NCBI GenBank assembly: GCA_947628495.1
Contig: CANRAC010000017.1
Coordinates: forward strand, 1-12,963
From: an uncultured Bacilli bacterium
GTDB lineage: Bacteria > Bacillota_I > Bacilli_A > RF39 > UBA660
DNA length: 12,963 nt
Direction: 5' to 3'
The notes under the pieces are model-generated. The model was not told the DNA's origin. It did not search any database and saw only the letters and a program-made list of their open reading frames with translations. Below are positions 6,912-12,963 of the stretch, one piece after another (position 1 is the first letter of the stretch; each line of letters begins with the position of its first letter). Both the position numbers and the translations under genes were made by a program.

Positions 6912-7546
6912 ATGCGATGTTTAAATGCCGGAGTGGAAATTATCAATACCTGTCTAGAAAAAAACTGGATATAACTTTGTTCAAATTACAAAAACTGCTT
7001 TACTTATGCCAGGGATTATATTTAAAGACTTATAAAGTTCCTCTTTTTCCCGAAAAGTTTCTTAACTGTTCTTTGGGACCTGGTCTAATACCAATAACGC
7101 AAAAATTCGATATAGATAATGAAGAGTTTGTCCAAATAGAAGATTATCCTAATGTGCGATTTAACAATTTAACAGGTGATCCGATAAATCTCCAAGATTT
7201 TCCTGATGTCTTACTAAATAGCTACGATTTTTGTGATCAAAAATATATTAAAAAGTTCCCTTTTTTTCCCACCCCTATGCCCGAAATCCTCTCTTTTGAA
7301 AAAGAAATGATAGAAAATATTATTGATACATATGGAAGTTTTAACTTTTTTGAATTACATGCCTTACAAAGACACGGAGATTTTTTAAAATCTCTAAAAA
7401 TAGGTAATGTTATTCCTAATGACACCATCTTAAATCATTATTTATATATGGAAGGAATAGTGAAAGGATATTTACAAAATCAATTAAATAATATGAGTAA
7501 CGATATTATCGAAATTAATTTAGGGATTATTAAAGTTAAAAAATAA
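6912..7546 (+). CDS. Panacea-domain (DUF4065, SocA-like antitoxin family) protein with frame change at an A7 run
   Basis: Panacea-domain proteins act as antitoxins or proteolytic adaptors in many toxin-antitoxin pairs and phage regions. From the ATG at 6912 the frame reads MRCLNAGVEIINTCLEKN and then stops after two more codons. The frame one base back continues LDITLFKLQKLLYLCQGLYL and stays open to the TAA at 7544-7546. Joined at 6958-6965, they give about 211 residues. The first helix followed by the ITxxKLQKLLY hallmark then matches the family. The ATG at 6917 would replace that helix with unrelated residues. Later family-like features are SLGPGLIP (matching the usual YGPV region), a helix region IENIIDTYGSFNFFELHALQ, and a C-terminal helix. 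The junction is AAAAAAAC, read A AAA AAC in the first frame, a classical -1 slippery heptamer. It could equally be a one-base loss in an A8 run or a sequencing error. No toxin gene is adjacent, so any antitoxin role is unproven. Confidence 0.72.
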
Positions 7547-7563
7547 GCCTTCTGGCTTATTTT
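7538..7563. terminator. Bidirectional terminator between convergent genes
   Basis: AAAATAAGCC / GGCTTATTTT (7540-7549 with 7554-7563) form a 10-bp perfect stem around TTCT. The plus-strand transcript ends in four U and the minus-strand transcript in six U. It starts within the last codons of the Panacea gene and lies about 10 bases beyond the stop of the minus-strand operon, so it serves both. Confidence 0.85.
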
Positions 7564-7573
7564 ACTTAGAATC

Positions 7574-8194
7574 TTAAGACTTTAAATCAGCTTTTTGAAC
7601 AACGTATAAAGTTTTATCCTTTTTAACAATAGTGACAAGGGCTTTTGTATCATAATCTAAATCTTTTTCATATTCCCAAGACAAACTTATTTCATAAGAA
7701 GGTATTTCTTCTTCTTTTAATTTAAAAGTCGTTGTTTGAAAATCATTAATAGTTATGCTACTGACAATAGGTAACTCTTGGGTTCGATCATTATAAGAAT
7801 TATCCATAACATATTTATATAATGTATCTTTAGCATTAAGTTCAAAATTCTCTTTGGCATCAGGATGAACAAATTCTAAAGAACCAATATCATACTTATT
7901 AACTTTATTATCAATAGTATATAAATCAATTACAAACATTTTGGCAATAGATTTAGCATATTCTTCATAATCAATTTCTTTACTTTCCAAATTAGTTTTC
8001 AAGTTTTGAAATTCTTTTTTATAAAGGGCTGTGTCCCGATCTTCAAGATGATAATTAAATCCTTTAATTTCATCAACTTTTTTGACCGTTTGTTTAGGAA
8101 CATTTTCAAAATTAAATAGCAAATAAACTAAAAAAGCTCCTAAAACCAGTATGGCTATAATTATAATTAATAAAACTTTCCTCTTTTTATTCAC
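7574..8194 (-). CDS. Small membrane-anchored extracellular protein coupled to the LtaS-like gene, function unknown
   Basis: I do not recognise the family. With the GTG at 8194 the product is 206 residues: a basic start (MNKKRK), one membrane segment at about 7-29, then a soluble domain predicted outside the cell. This has helices at about 45-85 (rich in Lys/Glu, YEEYAKSIAKMFVIDLY) and a strand-rich second half (about 140-200) ending KKDKTLYVVQ. The arrangement recalls NTF2-like accessory domains, without a motif to prove it. The GTG overlaps the upstream stop in GTGAATAA, the same 8-base overlap shape as ATGAATAA in the M16 pair. An ATG at 8212 (six residues longer, AAGG three bases before it) is a possible alternative. 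Co-translation with the LtaS-like gene suggests a role beside that enzyme. The shared bidirectional terminator closes the operon. Confidence 0.7.
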   Translation of the reverse strand: MNKKRKVLLIIIIAILVLGAFLVYLLFNFENVPKQTVKKVDEIKGFNYHLEDRDTALYKKEFQNLKTNLESKEIDYEEYAKSIAKMFVIDLYTIDNKVNKYDIGSLEFVHPDAKENFELNAKDTLYKYVMDNSYNDRTQELPIVSSITINDFQTTTFKLKEEEIPSYEISLSWEYEKDLDYDTKALVTIVKKDKTLYVVQKADLKS

Positions 8195-10220
8195 TTGCTT
8201 CCCCACTTTCATCAACCTTGATTAAATTGTGAACAATGATATTATTAGATATATCTAAATACTCCTCAGTATATTGTTGATATTTTTCAATATAGCCACT
8301 TTCTAATTCCATATTATTTTGCAAAGGCAAATATAACCCTGTCGAATTATTATAATAAACTTTGTTAGTTAAGAAATTACCATTAGGGAAAATAACAATA
8401 TTATCATCTTTAATACTAAAAATATCATGTCCCAAAGCATATTTGGAAGAGAAATTCATCATGTTACCTAAAGTAGGTAATATATCATACATTCCCATAT
8501 TATATGTTACTTCTTTTCTTATTTTTTTAGCAATCTTTTGATTTTTAGTCCAGAAAATTAAAGGGGTATTTTTATTTAATTCACTAGCATAGTAATCATA
8601 ATTATAATATCCTTCGTCGCCCTCTTCTTTCACTTGACCTGTCTCAGGATCATAGTTGTAAAGATAATTAAACTCAGAACGAGCAAGTTTTGCTTCATGA
8701 TCACCATAGAAAATAAATATTGTATTATTAAATAACTCATCATTATTAATATAATTAATAAATTCCCCTAAAGCTAAATCCGCATAGTGGGCACTTCTGA
8801 TATAATTACCCATTTTGGTATCTTTTAAATAATCATCAACTTCTTCGGTCTGTTCTCCCGTTTCCTCATTAGTCACGGTCTTTTTATAGGATAAATCAAA
8901 TTCCCCGTATTTTTCTACATCATTAAAAGGCGAATGATTAGATAAAGTGATAATAGTTCCCATATATTTTTGATTTTCATTTTCAATTTTTCTTAAAATA
9001 GGCATAGCTTGTTCAAAAAAGGCATAGTCATTTATTCCTAGTCCCACTGTATTTTCCTCTGTCACTTTAAAACTAGTTTGAAAATACATATCATCGTATC
9101 CAAGCTGAGGATGCATTTTCGAACGATTCCACATATCAGCTTTATTACCATGCATACTAAATGTATGATAACCTTTTTCTTTTAAAAGTTTAGGTATCGA
9201 TACATATTCTCGATTATAATAACTAACAAAAACTGTCCCACTATTTGCGGGCATTAAAGAAGTATTTAAAGTAAATTCCGTATCAGAAGAAGTTCCCACG
9301 CTAATTTGAGGATAAAAATGCGAAAAATACATACCTTCCGAAGCGAGTTTTCGAACAGTTGGCGTAACGGCTTGACCATTAAATTCTAAATCCATCAAGA
9401 AATCTTGCATACTTTCCATGTGCACAAAAATGACGTTCATTCCTTCTAAAAGCCCCGTATATTCATTGCTTTGCTTTTCTTCCAGTTCTTTTTGGGCATA
9501 AAAATCTTTAAACTTTCTTAAGGCTTCATCATAGCCAAATAAAGAATTAATCTTAGGATATAAGCTTTGGACAATATCATTACCTTGATACAAAATTATG
9601 CCAAATCTTTCCACTAATGACTCACGATTCCACTGTTTAGCTAAACGAGAATAATCCGTACTTGTCAAAGTCACTAACGTACAAGCAAGTAAAATTACTC
9701 CTACTAAAATGGCAGATACACACATTTTCTTGCCTTTTTCAATTTTGGCAATATAATTATAATAATTTTCTTTACTTAAAATATGGTGAATATAATAAAA
9801 TAATATTGGTAATAAAATATAGATAAAATCTACCAAGCGCAATTCATTAAATAATGAATCTGTAACTTCCCCGACTTGAGAAATACTGGCAATAAGTCCC
9901 ACAGAAGCAAAAGAAGTATAAAAAGTATAATAGATTGAATTAATACAATTTATGACATTAAAAATAATTATCCAAGTAAAAAAGTACCGAAATTGTTTTT
10001 TAGGTTTAATAAGATAGCCAAAGGAACCAATTATTAAAATTAAGGCTAAATCCACAATAATTGGTTTATAATCTAGGCCATGGCCAACAGTAAAGGTTCT
10101 AATTAAAATACAGCCTAATAAAGCAATTAAAACATAAGATAAAAATAATCTGTTGGTCATTATATATTTCACAAATTTATTTACAAGGTCTTTAAAACTC
10201 TTTTTCTTTGTCTTTGCCAA
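8187..10220 (-). CDS. LtaS-like polyglycerolphosphate / phosphoglycerol transferase
   Basis: The protein is 677 residues. It belongs to the lipoteichoic acid synthase family, which uses phosphatidylglycerol to extend glycerol-phosphate chains outside the membrane. Five membrane segments lie at about 24-43, 54-71, 77-101, 129-148 and 165-187. The exposed sulfatase-fold domain spans about 255-620. By analogy with S. aureus LtaS, the metal and catalytic positions are Glu269 (HMES), Ser311 in VGTSSDTEF at the position of Thr300, the HGN..MWNR substrate region near 357-366, His429 (LSNHSPF) and Asp507-His508 (FYGDHE). The core is complete, but the usual nucleophile Thr is replaced by Ser. The TTG at 10220 is chosen because AAGGGA lies six bases before it and gives MAKTKKK. 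Any start further upstream, such as the TTG at 10295, would lie before the promoter. The specific product (lipoteichoic acid, primer or another glycerol-phosphate polymer) cannot be told from sequence. Confidence 0.92.
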   Translation of the reverse strand: MAKTKKKSFKDLVNKFVKYIMTNRLFLSYVLIALLGCILIRTFTVGHGLDYKPIIVDLALILIIGSFGYLIKPKKQFRYFFTWIIIFNVINCINSIYYTFYTSFASVGLIASISQVGEVTDSLFNELRLVDFIYILLPILFYYIHHILSKENYYNYIAKIEKGKKMCVSAILVGVILLACTLVTLTSTDYSRLAKQWNRESLVERFGIILYQGNDIVQSLYPKINSLFGYDEALRKFKDFYAQKELEEKQSNEYTGLLEGMNVIFVHMESMQDFLMDLEFNGQAVTPTVRKLASEGMYFSHFYPQISVGTSSDTEFTLNTSLMPANSGTVFVSYYNREYVSIPKLLKEKGYHTFSMHGNKADMWNRSKMHPQLGYDDMYFQTSFKVTEENTVGLGINDYAFFEQAMPILRKIENENQKYMGTIITLSNHSPFNDVEKYGEFDLSYKKTVTNEETGEQTEEVDDYLKDTKMGNYIRSAHYADLALGEFINYINNDELFNNTIFIFYGDHEAKLARSEFNYLYNYDPETGQVKEEGDEGYYNYDYYASELNKNTPLIFWTKNQKIAKKIRKEVTYNMGMYDILPTLGNMMNFSSKYALGHDIFSIKDDNIVIFPNGNFLTNKVYYNNSTGLYLPLQNNMELESGYIEKYQQYTEEYLDISNNIIVHNLIKVDESGEASE

Positions 10221-10226
10221 TATAAA

Positions 10227-10232
10227 TCCCTT
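10227..10232 (-). promoter_or_regulatory. Ribosome binding site selecting a TTG start for the LtaS-like gene
   Basis: The minus strand reads AAGGGA followed by six bases and TTG. No ATG fits between here and the first membrane segment except internal ones, so TTG initiation is the best reading. Confidence 0.6.
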
Positions 10233-10245
10233 CTTACTAGAAAGT

Positions 10246-10274
10246 ATTATATCATTAAATTGGCGGACGGGCAA
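10246..10274 (-). promoter_or_regulatory. Promoter of the LtaS-like operon
   Basis: Read on the minus strand, TTGCCC (10269-10274) and TATAAT (10246-10251) are 17 bases apart, with TG one base before the -10 (extended -10). Transcription would start near 10239, just upstream of the ribosome binding site for the TTG at 10220. Confidence 0.65.
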
Positions 10275-10289
10275 ATGATATGTTATACT
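10260..10289 (+). promoter_or_regulatory. Promoter of the M16 peptidase pair
   Basis: TTGGCG (10260-10265) and TATACT (10284-10289) are 18 bases apart, with the TGn extension at 10281-10283. The site overlaps the opposing promoter of the LtaS-like gene. AGGTGA at 10300-10305 precedes the ATG at 10310. Confidence 0.6.
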
Positions 10290-10309
10290 AATCAACAGAA
10301 GGTGAAATT

Positions 10310-11551
10310 ATGCAAAATAATATCATTATAAAATCTACTAAAAATTTTGAAACCATTTCTTTTCGCTTTGTCTTTCCTTTTGAAGAAACCGAAAAAGATA
10401 TTGCCAAAATTCGTCTCCTTCCCCAAATGTTGCATTATATGAATACTAAATATCCCACCGAAGAAGCTTTTAAAAAGGCTAAATTAGCAAATTATATCCT
10501 CGGCTTTGAAGCCCAATATGCAATCTTAGGGACCTCGGGTTTTATTATTTTTAATTTAGCGACGGTAGATCCCCATATTATAAAAGATAATAACTTAGAT
10601 AATATCATAGCCTTCTTAGAAGAATGTATTTATCATCCGAAAATAATAGATAAGGGTTTTGATAGTTTTGAATTAGAAAGAGAAAAAGAAATTATTAAAA
10701 AAAATATTGCTCATAAAAACAAACACCTAGCCGGTTACTTAGATCATAAAATACCGCCTTTAGTAGATAACGTTGGTATCTATCAAAGAGGCTTATACAA
10801 CCATTTAGAACAACTAGATGAAGTTACACCCCAAAATCTATATAAATATTATCAAAAAATTATTGGCACCAAGGCACCTTACATTTTTGTTATTGGTAAT
10901 GTTAATAAAAGTCAGCTATTACCTATTATCTCTAAATATTTTACTAAAGGAAAGCCTTTAGCTATCAGTAAAAAACATTACGATTGTTTTTTAAAACCAT
11001 TTCGCTCTACTCCCCAATTTATCGAAGAAGAAAAAGATTTTCAAGAATCAGCTGTCAGTTTAGTCTTTAAATTTAAGGATATTTGCTCTAAAGACAAGGT
11101 AGCTATTTCCATGCTCCGTCGCCTTTTATCCTCGGAAGTTTCAAATTTACTTTTTAATAAACTTCGTTCAGAAGAAGGCTTAGTGTACACCGTTGATACT
11201 ATTAATAGCTCCCGCTATGGGCTATTTGAAATAATTGCCTACACAGATAGAGATAAGTTGGATTTAGCTAAAGATAAAATATTTGAATGCTTAGAAGATT
11301 TAAAAAAAGAAGAAATTGTGGCTCCTTTGTTAAAAGACATAATTGATGATTATGTAATAGCCAGAAATGAAAGTAAAGATTATAAAGGTTACATTTTAGA
11401 TGAAATTATGGATGAATATTTTGAAACTATTTTAAAAGAAAAAGAAAGACTTAAATTGATTAAAAATTGCCAAGCTAGTGATATTAAAGCCATAGTGGAA
11501 AGAATGCAATTAGATACTTGTCTTTATGTAAAGGAGAAAAGCCATGAATAA
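10310..11551 (+). CDS. M16 peptidase family protein lacking the zinc motif (YmfF-like)
   Basis: The protein is 413 residues, the usual size for a bacterial two-domain M16 subunit. There is no HxxEH motif in the N-terminal half, so it should be the non-catalytic partner, as in the YmfF/YmfH-type pairs of Bacillota. Family features are a paired N-terminal domain ending in YIFVIGNVNKSQLLPII (about 190-206) and the C-terminal signature NKLRSEEGLVYTV (about 284-296), close to the R/Y substrate-gripping motif of M16 alpha-like subunits. The two domains are each about 200 residues. Its stop overlaps the next gene by eight bases (ATGAATAA), so the two subunits are translationally coupled, as expected for a 1:1 complex. 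No signal peptide is present, so it is probably cytoplasmic. The substrate is unknown. Confidence 0.88.
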   Translation: MQNNIIIKSTKNFETISFRFVFPFEETEKDIAKIRLLPQMLHYMNTKYPTEEAFKKAKLANYILGFEAQYAILGTSGFIIFNLATVDPHIIKDNNLDNIIAFLEECIYHPKIIDKGFDSFELEREKEIIKKNIAHKNKHLAGYLDHKIPPLVDNVGIYQRGLYNHLEQLDEVTPQNLYKYYQKIIGTKAPYIFVIGNVNKSQLLPIISKYFTKGKPLAISKKHYDCFLKPFRSTPQFIEEEKDFQESAVSLVFKFKDICSKDKVAISMLRRLLSSEVSNLLFNKLRSEEGLVYTVDTINSSRYGLFEIIAYTDRDKLDLAKDKIFECLEDLKKEEIVAPLLKDIIDDYVIARNESKDYKGYILDEIMDEYFETILKEKERLKLIKNCQASDIKAIVERMQLDTCLYVKEKSHE

Positions 11552-12791
11552 TATAGAAGTCAAAACATTAGATAACGGTTTAAAAATATATTTATATGAA
11601 GATAAAAGAAAACATTCCACTTATGTCAATTTCGTGACGAAGTTTGGTGGTATTCATCAAGATTTTAAAATGGATAATAAAGAATATCATTTAAAAAATG
11701 GCATGGCGCACTTATTAGAACATTATGTATGCGAAGCTAGTAATCAAGGAGAGTTTATTAAGCTATTAGGGAAAAAACACATGTACACAAATGCCACCAC
11801 ATACCTTTCTAAAACAAGTTTTTATTTTTTAACTTCAACTAATTTAGAATATGGTTTAGAAGTATTACTTAAAGGTATTAATAATCCTATTTTTAGTAAG
11901 GAAAGACTCGAAAAAGTTAAAGCTCCCATTTATCAAGAATTAAAAATGCATGAAGATAATATATTTCATAAATTTAATCATAAAGTTAATGAAGCCATTT
12001 TCCATAATATTAAGTTTAAAAATGTTGGTGGCTTTCGAAAAGAGATTAAAAATGTCACCTTAAAAGAATTAAAGGCGACTTACGAAGCCTTTTACCAACC
12101 GCAAAATCAATTTCTATTTATTGGCGGAAATTTTGATAAAGAAAAAATATTAAGTTTAATTAACAACATCTACAAAGAAATCAATAAGCCTCAGCATCAA
12201 GTAGAATTGATAGATTTAAAAGAACCAACTTCCGTAAAAAAGAAGAAAGTGACTTTTAAATCAAAAGCTATTCAAGATTATGTTAGTGTTATTTATAAAA
12301 TTGATTTTAAAAATTGGACTCCTAGAGAAATGCAAAAGTTAGATTTTTATCTCCACATCTTTTTTAAATGCATTTATTCTATTACATCAAATTTATATAA
12401 AGAGCTTGTCAGTAAAAAAATCATCGATACAGGTATAAATTATTCTACCGAATTAATTAATAATTATAACCTTATAGAAATAGGGAATTATACTAATGAT
12501 GTAAACGTTTTAGTTAAAAGAATTCAAGAAGAAATGATGAAAATAGATGATATTTCCGAAGAAGATTTTAATTTATTTAAAAAAGAAGCAATTACTAAAG
12601 TAGCTATTCGTCCGGAAAGAATTATGTCGGTAATCACTCCACTTATCGAAAATGTTGTGGAACTTAATTATCCTTATCCTGATACTGTTGAAGATATGGA
12701 AAACTTAAATTTTCAAGAATTTAAAACAATGATTAAATCTTTAGACTTTTCCAATTATTCTGTAATTATAATGCAAAAATCTAAAGATTAA
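11544..12791 (+). CDS. M16 family zinc metallopeptidase, catalytic subunit (YmfH-like)
   Basis: The protein is 415 residues and carries the inverted zinc motif HLLEH (His56, Glu59, His60) in NGMAHLLEHYVCE. The third ligand is probably Glu132 in IYQELKM, about 72 residues downstream, as in the M16B family. The motif region SNQGEF...TNATTYLSKTSFYF (about 66-95) is typical. The C-terminal half (about 215-410) is the inactive second domain of the clam-shell. AAGGAG lies seven bases before the ATG at 11544, inside the upstream gene. It is expected to pair with the upstream M16 protein as a processing oligopeptidase. In Bacillus, relatives are YmfH and, more distantly, AlbF/AlbE, but no precursor peptide gene is next to it here. 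No obvious terminator follows, and a tRNA promoter lies about 40 bases downstream. Confidence 0.92.
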   Translation: MNNIEVKTLDNGLKIYLYEDKRKHSTYVNFVTKFGGIHQDFKMDNKEYHLKNGMAHLLEHYVCEASNQGEFIKLLGKKHMYTNATTYLSKTSFYFLTSTNLEYGLEVLLKGINNPIFSKERLEKVKAPIYQELKMHEDNIFHKFNHKVNEAIFHNIKFKNVGGFRKEIKNVTLKELKATYEAFYQPQNQFLFIGGNFDKEKILSLINNIYKEINKPQHQVELIDLKEPTSVKKKKVTFKSKAIQDYVSVIYKIDFKNWTPREMQKLDFYLHIFFKCIYSITSNLYKELVSKKIIDTGINYSTELINNYNLIEIGNYTNDVNVLVKRIQEEMMKIDDISEEDFNLFKKEAITKVAIRPERIMSVITPLIENVVELNYPYPDTVEDMENLNFQEFKTMIKSLDFSNYSVIIMQKSKD

Positions 12792-12809
12792 ACATATACT
12801 TTATTAAAG

Positions 12810-12884
12810 ATAACTTTTTAAATATAACCTATTGCATATCAATTAATTTAATGTTAAAATATGTTTGTTGTTTTAAAAAGTTAT
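12810..12884. repeat. 13-bp perfect inverted repeat around the tRNA promoter
   Basis: ATAACTTTTTAAA (12810-12822) and TTTAAAAAGTTAT (12872-12884) are exact reverse complements separated by 49 bases. The right arm lies in the predicted 5' leader of the tRNA, ending four bases before it. The arms are AT-rich with one G-C pair, so the match may be partly compositional. Confidence 0.5.
12832..12860 (+). promoter_or_regulatory. Promoter of the tRNA-Gly gene
   Basis: TTGCAT (12832-12837) and TAAAAT (12855-12860) are 17 bases apart, with TGn (12852-12854) before the -10. The start would fall near 12867, leaving a leader of about 20 bases for RNase P removal. Confidence 0.6.
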
Positions 12885-12888
12885 TTAT

Positions 12889-12963
12889 GCAGCTGTAGTA
12901 CAATGGCTAGTATACGACCTTGCCAAGGTTGAGATGGGAGTTCGATCCTCCTCAGTTGCTCCA
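12889..12963 (+). tRNA. tRNA-Gly, anticodon GCC
   Basis: The full cloverleaf can be drawn in 75 bases. The acceptor stem is GCAGCTG (12889-12895) with CAGTTGC (12953-12959). The D stem is GTAC/GTAT. The anticodon stem is CGACC/GGTTG with loop TTGCCAA, placing GCC at 12922-12924. The T stem is GGGAG/CTCCT with loop TTCGATC. The discriminator is T, and CCA is encoded (12961-12963). It reads GGC and GGT glycine codons. The window ends exactly at CCA, so further tRNAs may follow. Confidence 0.95.

Noticed and set aside
7237..7428. Minus-strand open frame of 63 codons as a possible toxin partner for the Panacea protein
   Set aside because: It lies wholly antisense within the Panacea coding sequence, and panT-type toxins are separate adjacent genes. 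I find no toxin candidate in the window.
10310..12791. M16 pair as part of a bacteriocin or peptide-cofactor pathway (AlbE/AlbF or PqqF style)
   Set aside because: No precursor peptide, radical SAM enzyme or transporter lies beside it. The inactive plus active pair fits the common YmfF/YmfH type.
1..12963. Alternative genetic code (TGA read as Trp) because of the low GC content
   Set aside because: Trp residues in conserved motifs are encoded by TGG, and no reading frame needs TGA read-through. Stops are TAA or TAG, so code 11 explains everything.

Overview
The window is strongly AT-rich and carries purine-rich ribosome binding sites, extended -10 promoters and U-tailed hairpin terminators. 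Its protein set is LytR-CpsA-Psr (LCP), LtaS-like, YmfF/YmfH-like M16 pair, SH3b plus GH73 autolysin, and S41 protease. Together these point to a low-GC Gram-positive bacterium (Bacillota, Bacilli-like, plausibly an uncultured gut lineage near the RF39/Erysipelotrichia side). Trp is encoded by TGG and every visible stop is TAA or TAG, so nothing suggests a recoded genetic code. Almost everything here concerns the cell envelope.

Left block (1-4705, all minus strand). A divergent promoter drives a secreted SH3b / GH73 N-acetylglucosaminidase that ends in a dockerin. Thirteen bases later comes a type I membrane protein whose exposed part holds a cohesin-like sandwich and a cadherin-like sandwich. 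The pair looks like a one-enzyme version of cohesin-dockerin attachment, tethering an autolysin to the cell surface. Further down lie a small membrane-anchored, cysteine-free thioredoxin-like protein and an S41 C-terminal processing protease. The protease is cut by the window start, and its N-terminus matches a prepilin (class III) signal. Each of these two has its own candidate promoter, and a candidate terminator lies upstream of each.

Centre (4706-7563, plus strand). The 166-bp divergent region carries a promoter on each strand and a 15-bp palindrome overlapping a TTGACA box. The plus-strand gene is an unusual LCP ligase with three N-terminal membrane segments, a domain resembling a solute-binding protein, the LCP core and a PASTA-like repeat. 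It ends in a clear terminator. Next is a Panacea-domain (SocA-like antitoxin family) gene. Its true start, set by a perfect AGGAGG, is in a different frame from the rest of the protein, and the frames meet at an A7 run forming A AAA AAC. A bidirectional terminator separates it from the next, convergent operon.

Right block (7574-12963). An LtaS-like polyglycerolphosphate synthase (minus strand, TTG start) is translationally coupled to a small membrane-anchored protein of unknown function. Face-to-face overlapping extended -10 promoters separate it from a plus-strand pair of M16 metallopeptidase-family genes. In that pair the upstream member lacks the zinc motif and the downstream member has HxxEH. 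The window ends with a complete tRNA-Gly(GCC) behind its own promoter, which sits between the arms of a 13-bp inverted repeat.

All calls come from reading the sequence and recalled family motifs. No database search was run.
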